A stretch of DNA of 64,000 bases, taken from the NCBI RefSeq assembly GCF_011683955.1, contig NZ_JAAQPI010000003.1, positions 372,001-436,000 of the forward strand, read 5' to 3'. Shown here piece by piece: positions 1 through 8,634 of the stretch; the first letter of the stretch is position 1, and each line of letters opens with the position of its first letter. The notes beneath the pieces are model-generated. The model worked only from the letters and a program-made list of their open reading frames with translations. It made no database searches and had not been told where the DNA came from. The position numbers were made by a program, and so were the translations under genes. Source of the stretch: Pseudomaricurvus alkylphenolicus (GTDB taxonomy: Bacteria; Pseudomonadota; Gammaproteobacteria; Pseudomonadales; Cellvibrionaceae).

Positions 1-781
1 TGACCACTACGTCACCCCCATCCGTGGACCACAGCGCCCGCATTCGCACACTGCCGCGCCCGGTTTCGTATAGTTTCTGCAGATCCGCCTTGGGCGTAAT
101 AATCTCCGCCTCGGTCGGCATATCAGGACCGGGGATAAACTCCACCAGATCCGCCACCGTGGCAGCCGGGTTTTCCAGCATATGAACCGTGGCATTCACC
201 ACCTCTCGCAGGTTATGCGGCGGGATATCCGTCGCCATACCCACTGCGATACCTGTGGTGCCATTGAGCAATACATTGGGAACCCTGGAGGGCAAAACCG
301 AAGGCTCGTCCATGGTGCCATCAAAGTTCGGCACCCAGTCAACCGTGCCCTGACCCAGCTCCGAGAGCAGCGCCTGACTGTACTTCGTCAATCGGGATTC
401 GGTGTACCGCATCGCCGCAAACGACTTGGGATCATCCGGAGAACCCCAGTTACCCTGCCCGTCCACCAACGGATAGCGATAGGAAAACGACTGCGCCATC
501 AGCACCATTGCCTCATAGGCAGCAGAATCACCATGGGGATGGAACTTACCGATCACATCACCCACGGTACGGGCGGACTTCTTGAACTTGGCCGTCGCAC
601 TGAGTCCCAATTCGCTCATGGCGTAGACAATACGCCGCTGCACCGGCTTCAGGCCATCGCCGATATTGGGCAGGGCCCGATCCAGAATCACGTACATGGA
701 ATAGTCCAGATAGGCCTTTTCCGCGTAAGTCTTCAGGGAAATCTGTTCAGTGGCGTCCTGAGAGGTCACCTCGGTGGTCAT
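1..781 (-). CDS. parC: DNA topoisomerase IV subunit A, N-terminal part (runs off the left edge)
   Basis: Breakage-reunion subunit of topoisomerase IV, which decatenates daughter chromosomes in the cytoplasm with ParE. About 260 N-terminal codons are visible from ATG 781; the 3' end lies outside the window. The motif [11 protein letters not shown] starts near residue 81 and the catalytic tyrosine sits in [10 protein letters not shown] near residue 126. The stretch [13 protein letters not shown] near 101-113 is the ParC rather than the GyrA form. The positions equivalent to E. coli Ser80 and Glu84, the main quinolone-resistance sites, are Ser86 and Glu90, so the target looks wild type there. 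No mutation or frameshift is visible. A GyrA assignment is unlikely but cannot be fully excluded without the C-terminal domain. Confidence 0.93.
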   Translation of the reverse strand, partial: MTTEVTSQDATEQISLKTYAEKAYLDYSMYVILDRALPNIGDGLKPVQRRIVYAMSELGLSATAKFKKSARTVGDVIGKFHPHGDSAAYEAMVLMAQSFSYRYPLVDGQGNWGSPDDPKSFAAMRYTESRLTKYSQALLSELGQGTVDWVPNFDGTMDEPSVLPSRVPNVLLNGTTGIAVGMATDIPPHNLREVVNATVHMLENPAATVADLVEFIPGPDMPTEAEIITPKADLQKLYETGRGSVRMRALWSTDGGDVVV

Positions 782-938
782 AAAACATCCTAACTGTGCA
801 AAAGACGAATTCCCCTGCTGATTATTTGAGCCAAAAGCGGCGTTATTGCGGGGGACTGCAAGGGAGTAAGCTTATACCAGAACCTGGGGGGAGACTCTAG
901 TGTCTTGATTCCTAAGCTCGATATGAAATGGCAGCAAA

Positions 939-1257
939 GTGCCATAACCGGTCTTAGAAATTCGCAGGATTGGTACTCTGACGGCGTTGTTTATGCGTAG
1001 GGCGGATTAGGCGCTTGCGCCGTAATCCGCCGGTTCTTCCGGAGATGTTCGTTGGCTTCGGCCCGGTTTTTAACACCCTTGAATGTGCCTGCAACAGGTG
1101 ATTTATACACGGCCGCCGCCAATTTAAACCTTCGGAGGATCGGTGGATTACGAAGCGCAAAGCGCTTCTAATCCACCCTACGTCGTGCGGCCGTTGCGGA
1201 CATCATCGAAGGCCCATGGTGCCCTGAACCAGGATTATGAACTTCCGGTTATGGCAC
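939..1257. repeat. Intergenic composite of REP-like palindromes inside a 13-bp inverted repeat
   Basis: The 519-bp gap between parC and the porin gene holds no convincing gene. It contains two palindromes of the same family in opposite orientation: one at 997-1031 (GTAG followed by a GGCGGATTA...TAATCCGCC stem) and one at 1142-1182 (GGTGGATTA...TAATCCACC stem followed by CTACG). Both are enclosed by the perfect inverted pair GTGCCATAACCGG at 939-951 and CCGGTTATGGCAC at 1245-1257. The paired, inverted layout resembles a BIME (bacterial interspersed mosaic element). A related single palindrome lies at 14824-14856. Confidence 0.75.
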
Positions 1258-1300
1258 CTTGCCGACAACGCCCGAGTTCCATTTCTTTAGGGTTTAAAGC

Positions 1301-2482
1301 TTAAAACTTGGCAGAAGCGGTCAACCACAACTTATCGGTATCCACACTGAAATCATCCGCGGAATAATCGGAATACTTCAGACTCAAACCAACAGGACCA
1401 AATTTCTTGGCAACCACAAAGCCAATTTCGCTACCCAAATCATCCATACCAGACGCATCGGAATCATCGGACGCAAGACTGTGATAAACCACACTCAACT
1501 TCACACCAGCCAATTTGGTGGAAGCCGACACGTACAAATCCTCGATGCCACCCGTGATATTGCCGGTACCGCCACCCAAGAACTTATCATTCCAACCCTG
1601 GAACTTATGCAGTGTTGCCAACGGAGTACTAAACTGACCGTCAGTACCATCAGCACCCAACAACTCATAACCACCCTTCAGAGTGACACCACCCAGCTTA
1701 TAAGAAGCCTCGGCAAACACATAATCTGCATCATAGCTGTTAGGGTTATCACCGCCATCAGACTGAGTCGCGTACTCCAATGCATAACCGAAATCACCAC
1801 TCTTACCGGCAAAACGCAGACCATAAGTATCCGACGAATAGTGCAGCGCATTCTCGTTATCAATCAAATACGCATAACCCGTCAAAGTACCTGCCGACAG
1901 ACCCGTATACTTAACATTCAAAAGATAGGTGTCATTCTCGTGATCACCAATCGCACTGTCTTCACCGAAGATGCGATTCACATTGTTAATGTTGGCGAAA
2001 AAGATCGTCGTATCCGGCAGACTCTTGTTCGTGATACTCACACCATCGTAAGTCTGCTCATTCTGACGAAATCCCACACCACCGATAAAACGCTGGTTAT
2101 CCAACAAGATCCGCTGACGACCATACTTCACCGTCGTCTCACCAAACTTATAGGCCAGATAAGCCTGATTAACCTCAGTACCTTCGGGGTCGGCCACCCC
2201 ACCCTCGAAATCAGAAATATGAGTCGTATCGTCCATCTCGATCAACGCACTGACACCCTGATAGGCAGCACTTTTATAGGTCAGGCGAGTCTTGAGCGAA
2301 GTCAAATCGACCTTATCGCCACCATCAACGTCTACCTGTTCCGCACGCATGCGCAAACTCAAAGTGACATCGCCCTCTTTCAGGGCGCCTGCGATAGTGT
2401 CTGCAGCAAATGAAGGCATAGCAGATGCCGTTGCGGCGATAGCGACGGCACTGGCCAGCAGGTTTTTCTTCAGTGATTTCAT
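1301..2482 (-). CDS. Outer-membrane porin, alginate-export-like beta-barrel
   Basis: A 393-residue predicted outer-membrane beta-barrel. A signal peptide of about 26 residues ends in PSFA-A, alternating hydrophobic strands follow, and the chain ends in an aromatic residue (ASAKF), as BamA substrates do. The start ATG 2482 has a good AGGAGA box just upstream. The sequence resembles the alginate-export/OprD-like porins often annotated only as hypothetical porins. It follows the nitrate transporter genes on the same strand after a gap of about 250 bp. A role in letting nitrate or other small anions through the outer membrane is an inference from position only. Fold confident, substrate unknown. 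Confidence 0.8.
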   Translation of the reverse strand: MKSLKKNLLASAVAIAATASAMPSFAADTIAGALKEGDVTLSLRMRAEQVDVDGGDKVDLTSLKTRLTYKSAAYQGVSALIEMDDTTHISDFEGGVADPEGTEVNQAYLAYKFGETTVKYGRQRILLDNQRFIGGVGFRQNEQTYDGVSITNKSLPDTTIFFANINNVNRIFGEDSAIGDHENDTYLLNVKYTGLSAGTLTGYAYLIDNENALHYSSDTYGLRFAGKSGDFGYALEYATQSDGGDNPNSYDADYVFAEASYKLGGVTLKGGYELLGADGTDGQFSTPLATLHKFQGWNDKFLGGGTGNITGGIEDLYVSASTKLAGVKLSVVYHSLASDDSDASGMDDLGSEIGFVVAKKFGPVGLSLKYSDYSADDFSVDTDKLWLTASAKF

Positions 2483-2731
2483 GGTTATCTCCTAACTTTT
2501 CCTAAATTAAAAATCTGTGTCTGTCTATTCCCGGCGCTTTTGACTGGCATTTCCGCCTATTTTTGGTCCGATTTGATATTTTTGTTTCAGACCTGATTTA
2601 TTTAGAACCTTTGCCAGCTTGCTGCTGTGTCACTCCTTCGGGAGTTACCTCAAACCTACTTTATGAACTACCTTTCATTGAGCAACTTCCGGGCCAGCTT
2701 TAAGCATTCACATATCTACAAATTTCAAGAC

Positions 2732-3577
2732 TTATGCAGCCTCACTCTTGCTTTCGTTTGCGGTAGCGGTCGCCTTCTTCTGGGTCATGGGCTCCACCTT
2801 ACGCTGCTTCTCGTACAGGAACTTCAGTACCTCAGAACGCAGATGCGTATACTCGGCATCCTCCGCCAGTGCCAGGCGATCACGAGGTCTTTCCAGATTG
2901 ATATCGAGAATTTCACCCACGGTCGCGGCCGGGCCATTGGTCATCATTACAATGCGATCAGACAACAGTACGGCCTCGTCCACATCGTGTGTGATCATAA
3001 TGACGGTATTATTCAACTCCGCCTGGATCTCCATCAACGAATCCTGCATATGCGCACGAGTCAATGCATCCAGAGCACCAAAAGGCTCATCCATCAGCAA
3101 AATCTCAGGCTGCATGGCCAGTGCACGAGCAATACCGACACGCTGCTTCATACCGCCGGAAATTTCATCAGGGCGCTTGTACATGGCGTGGTCCATGTGC
3201 ACCAATTGCAGATTGTGTTCAATCCATTCCTTTTTCTCGGCCTTGCTTTTGTTTTTGCCGAACACCTGATCGACTGCCAACTCAACATTTTGGTACGCAG
3301 TCAACCAAGGCAATAGCGAATGATTTTGAAATACCACAGCCCGCTCCGGCCCCGGCTCCGTCACCTCCTTGTCGTTTAGCAACACGCCGCCGTTGGTCGC
3401 CTGGTAAAGACCGGCCACAACGTTCAACACTGTAGACTTGCCACAGCCGGAGTGGCCAATCAGAGAAACAAATTCACCTTTTTTGATTTTTAGGCTCACA
3501 TCACTCAGCGCGGTGAAGGGTCCTTTTGGTGTGGGAAACACCATGTCGATGTGACTGATATCCAGCAATACACTCAT
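2732..3577 (-). CDS. nrtD: Nitrate ABC transporter, ATP-binding protein
   Basis: ATPase subunit of a nitrate/nitrite/cyanate-type ABC importer (NrtD, also called NasD). Its 281 residues include Walker A GHSGCGKST near 42-50, the signature SGGMKQRVGIARALA and Walker B ILLMDEPFGALD, in the usual order. It is the single-domain form: it lacks the C-terminal binding-protein-like extension of cyanobacterial NrtC. It lies 52 bp after nrtB in the order nrtA-nrtB-nrtD. The C-terminal tail is charged and rich in Ala and Lys. Related families import taurine or alkanesulfonates, but the adjacent NrtA homologue and the ANTAR leader make nitrate the best call. Confidence 0.9.
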   Translation of the reverse strand: MSVLLDISHIDMVFPTPKGPFTALSDVSLKIKKGEFVSLIGHSGCGKSTVLNVVAGLYQATNGGVLLNDKEVTEPGPERAVVFQNHSLLPWLTAYQNVELAVDQVFGKNKSKAEKKEWIEHNLQLVHMDHAMYKRPDEISGGMKQRVGIARALAMQPEILLMDEPFGALDALTRAHMQDSLMEIQAELNNTVIMITHDVDEAVLLSDRIVMMTNGPAATVGEILDINLERPRDRLALAEDAEYTHLRSEVLKFLYEKQRKVEPMTQKKATATANESKSEAA

Positions 3578-3629
3578 GTTGATTCTCCTTTAATTCCTTG
3601 ATTCAAATGGGTCAGGTTAAGATGCACAA

Positions 3630-4625
3630 TTAGCGGTCAGCGCTGCTCTTGTCCCAGGAAACATAGCGCTGCAGCTGCAACATGCCCCGGTCAAGCAGGA
3701 AACCGATAAAACCAATCACCAGAACCGCCGCCATAATTCGAGCCAGAGAGTTGGAGCTGCCGTTCTGAAATTCATCCCAGACAAATTTGCCCAACCCCGG
3801 ATTCTGCGCCAGCATTTCCGCGGCGATCAGCACCATCCAGGCAACCCCCAGCGACAATCGCATACCGGTAAAAATCATGGGAATAGATGCCGGCAATACA
3901 ATCTTGCGCACGTGGGTCATTGCCGGCAGACGCAACACACGGCTGACGTTTACCAGATCACTGTCGATGGACGCCACTCCCACGGAAGTGTTGATCACCA
4001 TCGGCCACAGGCAACACAGCGTCACCGTTATCATAGAGTTGAGGAACGACTTGGATACCATCGGATCGGGAGACACATAGAGCGCACTGACCACCATCGT
4101 CACCAGAGGCAACCACGCCAGCGGTGATACCGGTTTAAAAATCTGCACGATCGGGTTGATCGCAGAGTTCAGGGTTTTGCTCAACCCCACTGCAATGCCG
4201 AGGGGAATCGCCATAGCAGCAGCAACCAGAAAACCACTCATTACCGTCACCAGACTGGTGGCGATCTGATCGAGAAAGGTTTCTTTGCCCGTGTAGGCGC
4301 GAATTTTGGGCACATAGTCGGGATCCTTTTCCATTCGTGCCGCGTTGCGTTTTTCCTGGCGCTCGTAAAAGGCGGCTTCCTTGCCGCGTTCAGTGGTGTG
4401 CTCCTCATAGAGCGAACCAAACTGTTCCCACACCGCCGCAGGGCCAGGGAACTTGCCCAGGGAGGTATCGATATTTTGTGCGGCAGCAGACCACAACAGC
4501 AGGAACCCGAGGATACCCAGCAGAGGGATGACCGCCATCCTGGTGATGTTATTAACCATGTCTTTCGCCTTCGGCGAGAGCACCTGGTTGTCGCTCAACT
4601 TACTGACAATAGATGTTGCTGTCAT
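3630..4625 (-). CDS. nrtB: Nitrate ABC transporter, permease protein
   Basis: Inner-membrane permease of the nitrate importer, 331 residues. A first hydrophobic helix near 33-53 is followed by an extended, highly charged segment of about 60 residues and then the binding-protein-dependent permease domain (about 118-325). That domain carries the cytoplasmic EAA-type loop around PASIPMIFTGMRLSLGVAW. The long charged insertion between the first and second helices is typical of gammaproteobacterial NrtB (NasE) and not of SsuC or TauC. The gene lies 28 bp after nrtA and is presumably cotranscribed with it. Confidence 0.9.
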   Translation of the reverse strand: MTATSIVSKLSDNQVLSPKAKDMVNNITRMAVIPLLGILGFLLLWSAAAQNIDTSLGKFPGPAAVWEQFGSLYEEHTTERGKEAAFYERQEKRNAARMEKDPDYVPKIRAYTGKETFLDQIATSLVTVMSGFLVAAAMAIPLGIAVGLSKTLNSAINPIVQIFKPVSPLAWLPLVTMVVSALYVSPDPMVSKSFLNSMITVTLCCLWPMVINTSVGVASIDSDLVNVSRVLRLPAMTHVRKIVLPASIPMIFTGMRLSLGVAWMVLIAAEMLAQNPGLGKFVWDEFQNGSSNSLARIMAAVLVIGFIGFLLDRGMLQLQRYVSWDKSSADR

Positions 4626-4653
4626 GATCTGTTCCTATTTCTTTTTTCCGCGT

Positions 4654-6045
4654 TTAGATCTTGTCGCCGGACTTCAAACCGATGGCAAACTTGTTGATGT
4701 ACTCGTTGGGCTTGGTGCCATCGTAAACAATGCCGTCGATAAAGTGAGTCTGGGGATCGCGAAAGCCATCTTCGGTGGCAAAGTCAGGAAACTCTTCGGC
4801 TTTGATCAAACCTTCGTCCACCAGAGATTCAGCCGCCGCTTTGTAGATGTCGGGGCGATAGACTTTAGCCGCCAACTCTTTATACCACTCGTCGCTTTTA
4901 TCATCAGAGATCTGACCCCAACGACGCATCTGCGTCAGATACCAAATCGCGTCGGAGTAGTAGGGATAGGTCGCGTTGTAACGGAAGAACACGTTAAAGT
5001 CGGGCACTTCACGCTTGTCACCCTTCTCGTATTCAAAGGTACCGGTCATACTGTTAGCGATCACATCGTAGTCCGCGCCAACATAGTTGGACTGCGACAG
5101 AATCTTCACGGCTTCAGGGCGGTTGGAGTTGTTGTTTTCATCCAGCCACTTGGCGGCACGGATCAGCGCGCGAGTCAGACGAACGGTAGTATTGGGGTAC
5201 TTCTTGGCGAACTCAGCAGTGATACCAAAAACCTTTTCCGGATTGTCCTTCCAGATTTCGTAGTCGGTAACAACAGGAACGCCGATGCCCTTGAACACGG
5301 CCTGCTGGTTCCAGGGTTCACCCACGCAGTAACCGTAGATGGTTCCCGCCTCAAGAGTCGCCGGCATCTGTGGCGGAGGCGTTACGGACAACAATGCATC
5401 CGCGTCGATTTGACCGGAGGTATCGCCTTTGTGCGGGGCATAATAACCGGGGTGGATGCCACCGGCGGCCAGCCAGTAACGCAGCTCATAATTGTGAGTG
5501 GAAACCGGGAATACCATACCCATATTAAAAGGCTTACCGTCGGACTTGTATTTTTCAACCACCGGTTTGAGAGCATCTGCTTTGATAGGGTGAACCGGGC
5601 GACCGTCGTCCATCTTGGGAATATTTGGCTTCATTTGTTCCCAGATATCGTTGGATACCGTGATGCCGTTACCATTCAGGTCCATCGAAAACGGCGTAAT
5701 AATATGTGCTTCGGTTCCAAAGCCCATGGTGGCTGCAATGGGCTGGCCGGCAAGCATATGGGCACCATCGAGACGACCGTCGATAACACCATCCAACAAT
5801 ACCTTCCAGTTGGCCTGAGCTTCGATCGTGACGTACAGGCCTTCATCTTCGAAGTAGCCTTTTTCATAGGCAATGGCAATGGGAGCCATGTCCGTCAGCT
5901 TGATAAACCCGAAACGAAGCTCCTCTTTTTCCGGATACCCCAGTTCTTCAGCCTGAACAACGCTGGCGGTAAAACTCACTCCCACACAGGTTGCGCTGAT
6001 CACAGTCGCGGATAACGCGCGCTTAAACGGCTTTAACCAATTCAT
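4654..6045 (-). CDS. nrtA: Nitrate ABC transporter, substrate-binding protein
   Basis: Periplasmic nitrate-binding protein, 463 residues, of the NrtA/CmpA/NasF family. A signal peptide (about 1-31, ending VVQA) precedes the mature chain. The family signatures include the [21 protein letters not shown] segment near the N terminus and the [11 protein letters not shown] segment. The stretch [37 protein letters not shown] is strongly conserved in nitrate binders. It is the first gene of nrtA-nrtB-nrtD. Its 5' leader holds ANTAR-type hairpins and a terminator, so expression should depend on antitermination. NasS, the cytoplasmic NasT partner, belongs to the same fold family, but the clear signal peptide here argues for the transporter component. 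Confidence 0.93.
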   Translation of the reverse strand: MNWLKPFKRALSATVISATCVGVSFTASVVQAEELGYPEKEELRFGFIKLTDMAPIAIAYEKGYFEDEGLYVTIEAQANWKVLLDGVIDGRLDGAHMLAGQPIAATMGFGTEAHIITPFSMDLNGNGITVSNDIWEQMKPNIPKMDDGRPVHPIKADALKPVVEKYKSDGKPFNMGMVFPVSTHNYELRYWLAAGGIHPGYYAPHKGDTSGQIDADALLSVTPPPQMPATLEAGTIYGYCVGEPWNQQAVFKGIGVPVVTDYEIWKDNPEKVFGITAEFAKKYPNTTVRLTRALIRAAKWLDENNNSNRPEAVKILSQSNYVGADYDVIANSMTGTFEYEKGDKREVPDFNVFFRYNATYPYYSDAIWYLTQMRRWGQISDDKSDEWYKELAAKVYRPDIYKAAAESLVDEGLIKAEEFPDFATEDGFRDPQTHFIDGIVYDGTKPNEYINKFAIGLKSGDKI

Positions 6046-6068
6046 GTTGCTTCCTCTTTTCCAAGTTC

Positions 6069-6122
6069 AAAAAAAAACGCCCATACTCAACACGCCGACT
6101 ATCAGCATCTTGGGTATGAGCG
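6069..6122 (-). terminator. Intrinsic terminator in the nrtA leader (attenuator)
   Basis: Read on the minus strand, the arms CGCTCATACCCAA and TTGAGTATGGGCG pair over 13 positions with one mismatch and one G-U, followed at once by nine U residues. It lies only 24 bp before the nrtA start and downstream of the two ANTAR-type hairpins. This is where a terminator must be to serve as the switch of an attenuated nitrate operon. Confidence 0.9.
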
Positions 6123-6134
6123 CCTTTGCTCGGA

Positions 6135-6216
6135 GAGGTAAGACTCCGCTGTCTTACCTCAATCTCATTTGTGTCCAAGCGGGAGACTGGTGAGAAACCA
6201 TCGCCGTTGACGGTTC
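6135..6216 (-). promoter_or_regulatory. ANTAR (NasT/NasR) antiterminator RNA target, two hexaloop hairpins
   Basis: On the minus-strand transcript two hairpins precede the terminator. P1 (6216-6194) has an 8-bp stem GAACCGUC/GAUGGUUUC enclosing the loop AACGGC. P2 (6160-6135) has a perfect 10-bp stem GAGGUAAGAC/GUCUUACCUC enclosing the loop AGCGGA. Both hexaloops have A at position 1 and G at position 4, the conserved pair recognised by ANTAR domains of NasR, NasT and EutV. The linker is about 33 nt, longer than in many described cases. A matching ANTAR protein is encoded at 9871-10626. The architecture is seen directly; binding is inferred from the family. Confidence 0.88.
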
Positions 6217-6273
6217 GCCCTTATAAGCTCCCTGGATCGTTTGCTCTGAACATTCAGTGCATATTTTTAATAA

Positions 6274-6290
6274 TGCAGACAGTGTGCCAA
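6274..6290 (-). promoter_or_regulatory. Sigma-54 promoter of nrtA
   Basis: On the minus strand TTGGCACACTGTCTGCA matches the RpoN consensus (TGGCAC-N5-TTGCA) except for C in place of the first T of the -12 element. The GG and GC dinucleotides are separated by exactly 10 bp. The predicted start near 6263 gives a leader of about 220 nt, which contains the ANTAR hairpins and the terminator. A dyad-like TGCACC-N5-TGCGCA at 6341-6357 resembles part of an NtrC site and sits at enhancer distance, but that match is weak. Confidence 0.8.
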
Positions 6291-6482
6291 CTTCCAAAAG
6301 CGGGAATTAAAGGGGAATTTCGTTGGATTTTACGGGTCTCTGCACCAGCTTTGCGCAACATTGCACTCAATTGTGGCCAGCGGATGCAATTTTGGAGTTT
6401 CGGACTCAGAAATGGATGACAGGGAGCGGCTCAATATAGGGCAAAATGAACTGTGTTGGGGCACCCTGCATTTGAGATGCCC

Positions 6483-7769
6483 CTAGCGCAACTGAAACAA
6501 CACATCGTCCTTGACCCACACATCAAACAGCAACACTTGGTCATCACCGGCAAATATACCGTAGGTTTTGCAGAAACTGCCGCTGCTGATGTCCCGGTAA
6601 GGGGTCGAGACCACAATGTGATCCGGTTGAATCTGCCTCATGGCGATTAACTGGGCGAAGTAAGGCCGATGACTCCAGTTGCTGCCCAAATAGTGGCTTT
6701 CCCGGGCCACCTCGCCCGGAGAAAACTCCAGATTACCGGATAACTGAGTCCCGCTGCTATCACATAAGTAGCAGCGTAAGATGCCGAGCCGTTGCATCAA
6801 CTGAAGATCAATGGCGGTTGTCAGTGTTTCAAGGCACCCGGCGTGAGTAAATATTTCACCCAGCTGGCGAACCTGAGCCGCCACCTTGCGATTGTGTTCG
6901 AAGCTGCCCGATAAATGTTGGCTCTTACGTTGAAGATAGCTTGATTTCAATTCTGTCAGCTGCTCACAGTAGTAATCACCTGCCACTGGCGCCGGCAAAG
7001 CACCGTCAAACAGCCAGCCCTGGATCAGATCCGCACCGCACTCAATCGCAAAATGCAGCTCCTGCTCGGTCTCCACCCCCTCGCAGATAATCCGACTGCC
7101 CGCTCGCTGTGCCAGGGCGGTGATTGACAGAACCACATTGGCTTCCGCTCCACCTTTTGAAGCCCGGCGGAACAGATCCATATCCAGCTTGATGTAGTCC
7201 GGTTGCAACGCAATCAGGCGATCCATCTGTGAGGCTCCGGCGCCAAAGTCATCAATGGCGAGGCGAAAGCCGGCCTGTTGGTACTGACGTGCCAAACGCT
7301 GCAGATTGGCAATCTGTCCGTTGCACTCCGTAATTTCAACCAACACCCTCGATGGATCAATACCACTTTCCCGAACCATGCTGACAGTCGGGCTGATCGC
7401 CTCCTCGGACAACATATCCACCCAGTCCGGAGATATGTTGAGAGAAATAAACCCGGCATCAACATTGTTACTAAAGCAACGCAAAGATTGTCGACGCAAC
7501 TGACGGTCCAATGCCAGTTTACGTGCCGCTGGAATGCCGGGATTGAAAAACATCGCTCCCGCAGAAATCAGTTTGCCGCTTTCCAGTCGCTGACGGGCCA
7601 ATGACTCGTAGCCCGCTACGCGTCCGCTCGCCAAATGAATGAGTGGCTGAAAGTGTGCCTCAAAACGGTCCATCGCAATGATCGGGTCCTGCTGATTCAA
7701 CCTGCGTACTGATGAAAGATTTAAAGAAATAGTAACCTCCTCTGGCAAGGTTCGCGCAGAAGAGGTCAT
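6483..7769 (-). CDS. EAL-domain cyclic-di-GMP phosphodiesterase with C-terminal sensory domain (YkuI-like)
   Basis: A 428-residue soluble protein. An EAL domain occupies about 30-270 and keeps the catalytic signature: ESLAR (the EAL motif itself), NISPDW, EITE, IDDFGAG, KLD, EGVET and the terminal QGW. It is therefore probably an active phosphodiesterase cleaving c-di-GMP to pGpG. Residues of about 275-428 form a separate domain with HRPYFAQL and SGSFCKTYGIF-type segments, like the PAS/Cache-like C-terminal domain of Bacillus YkuI. There is no transmembrane helix. It lies 35 bp downstream of the NIT-domain gene and just upstream of the nrtA promoter, suggesting nitrate-linked control of motility or attachment. 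That link is inferred from context. Confidence 0.85.
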   Translation of the reverse strand: MTSSARTLPEEVTISLNLSSVRRLNQQDPIIAMDRFEAHFQPLIHLASGRVAGYESLARQRLESGKLISAGAMFFNPGIPAARKLALDRQLRRQSLRCFSNNVDAGFISLNISPDWVDMLSEEAISPTVSMVRESGIDPSRVLVEITECNGQIANLQRLARQYQQAGFRLAIDDFGAGASQMDRLIALQPDYIKLDMDLFRRASKGGAEANVVLSITALAQRAGSRIICEGVETEQELHFAIECGADLIQGWLFDGALPAPVAGDYYCEQLTELKSSYLQRKSQHLSGSFEHNRKVAAQVRQLGEIFTHAGCLETLTTAIDLQLMQRLGILRCYLCDSSGTQLSGNLEFSPGEVARESHYLGSNWSHRPYFAQLIAMRQIQPDHIVVSTPYRDISSGSFCKTYGIFAGDDQVLLFDVWVKDDVLFQLR

Positions 7770-7803
7770 GAGTTAGAGACGCCTCTGCATTCCCTGTTCC
7801 GCG

Positions 7804-8634
7804 TCAGGCGGGTTGTTGCTGAAATTGCTGGTCCTTGATGATGTCATCATACTGTTCGTGGAGACCATCCAGAGCTGCCGAAGCCAATGCGAAGAAGTCT
7901 TCGGCGCTGATCTCCGGTGTATCTTTGATCACCTTGCTGTTGATACAGGTTAATAGATCAGAAACTTTCCGCCGCTGGTGCTCGCTGGGTTCAATTTCAC
8001 GCCACAACCGACCTGTATTGGCCTCAATCATCTGGCACAAATAGTTCAATCGAATTCTGGACACGCTGTCACAGTGCTGAGCAGCCGATACCCCAGTACC
8101 GATCGCTCGTGCCTGGCCAATATATTCAGCCGCACCAAGCATCTCTCGCCAGGATAGGTGCAGAGGCTTGTTGTTCACACTCCTCAGCGTCATAAGATCA
8201 CACTGGCGCGCCATGTCGTCGATCAGATACAGTACACTCTGAATCAGGTTGTTGTGCTGCGTCAGATTGTTTTCCGGCGACAGGTTTTTGAAGTTGCCCG
8301 CCAATCTTGCCCAATGCTGGGTAATATTCTGCCAGCGTTCATTTTCCTCTATCAGCACATCCACTCTGGAGGCTTGCCGCAGATCCTGACTCACTCGCCC
8401 CTGAATCTGTTGTAAATCGGCGCTGGCCGCGTGGTTTCCATGCAGGTATCCGTTACTGAGCCCACGGTGTTTTTGAATATTTGACAGCAGCGACTTGAGA
8501 TTCTTTAACCATTGCAGGCCTTTTTCCTGGCGGCGCTGCAAAGTAACCTGGTGCTGGCGCAGAGCAATAACGATAATTCCCGCAAGTAGCAGCGGAATGA
8601 CCAAAACTGAATAGGAAAGTGCGAATTCAGGCAT
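7804..8634 (-). CDS. Membrane-anchored NIT-domain protein (nitrate/nitrite sensing)
   Basis: Predicted 276 residues from ATG 8634. A longer frame to 8679 exists, but ATG 8634 overlaps the upstream stop as ATGCCTGA, the usual mark of translational coupling. One N-terminal transmembrane helix (about 5-26) is followed by a helical region with [19 protein letters not shown]. This is the characteristic segment of the NIT domain, which in NasR and in some chemoreceptors senses nitrate and nitrite. No output domain follows. Coupling to the upstream chemoreceptor suggests that it supplies the ligand-sensing part in trans. It could instead signal to the ANTAR protein of the same cluster, or act alone. 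Confidence 0.75.
   Translation of the reverse strand: MPEFALSYSVLVIPLLLAGIIVIALRQHQVTLQRRQEKGLQWLKNLKSLLSNIQKHRGLSNGYLHGNHAASADLQQIQGRVSQDLRQASRVDVLIEENERWQNITQHWARLAGNFKNLSPENNLTQHNNLIQSVLYLIDDMARQCDLMTLRSVNNKPLHLSWREMLGAAEYIGQARAIGTGVSAAQHCDSVSRIRLNYLCQMIEANTGRLWREIEPSEHQRRKVSDLLTCINSKVIKDTPEISAEDFFALASAALDGLHEQYDDIIKDQQFQQQPA

Noticed and set aside
954-1160. A 68-codon minus-strand open frame
   Set aside because: It is made of the REP-like palindromes at 997-1031 and 1142-1182, whose translations often appear as spurious small proteins.
2632-2645. Short hairpin ACTCC-TTCG-GGAGT between nrtD and the porin gene
   Set aside because: Only 5 bp with no U-tract in the minus-strand direction and no hexaloop, so neither a terminator nor a further ANTAR target is supported.
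4453-6015. A 520-codon open frame on the plus strand
   Set aside because: It is antisense to nrtA and nrtB, which have clear family motifs and signal peptide; the plus-strand translation has no recognisable composition or ribosome site.
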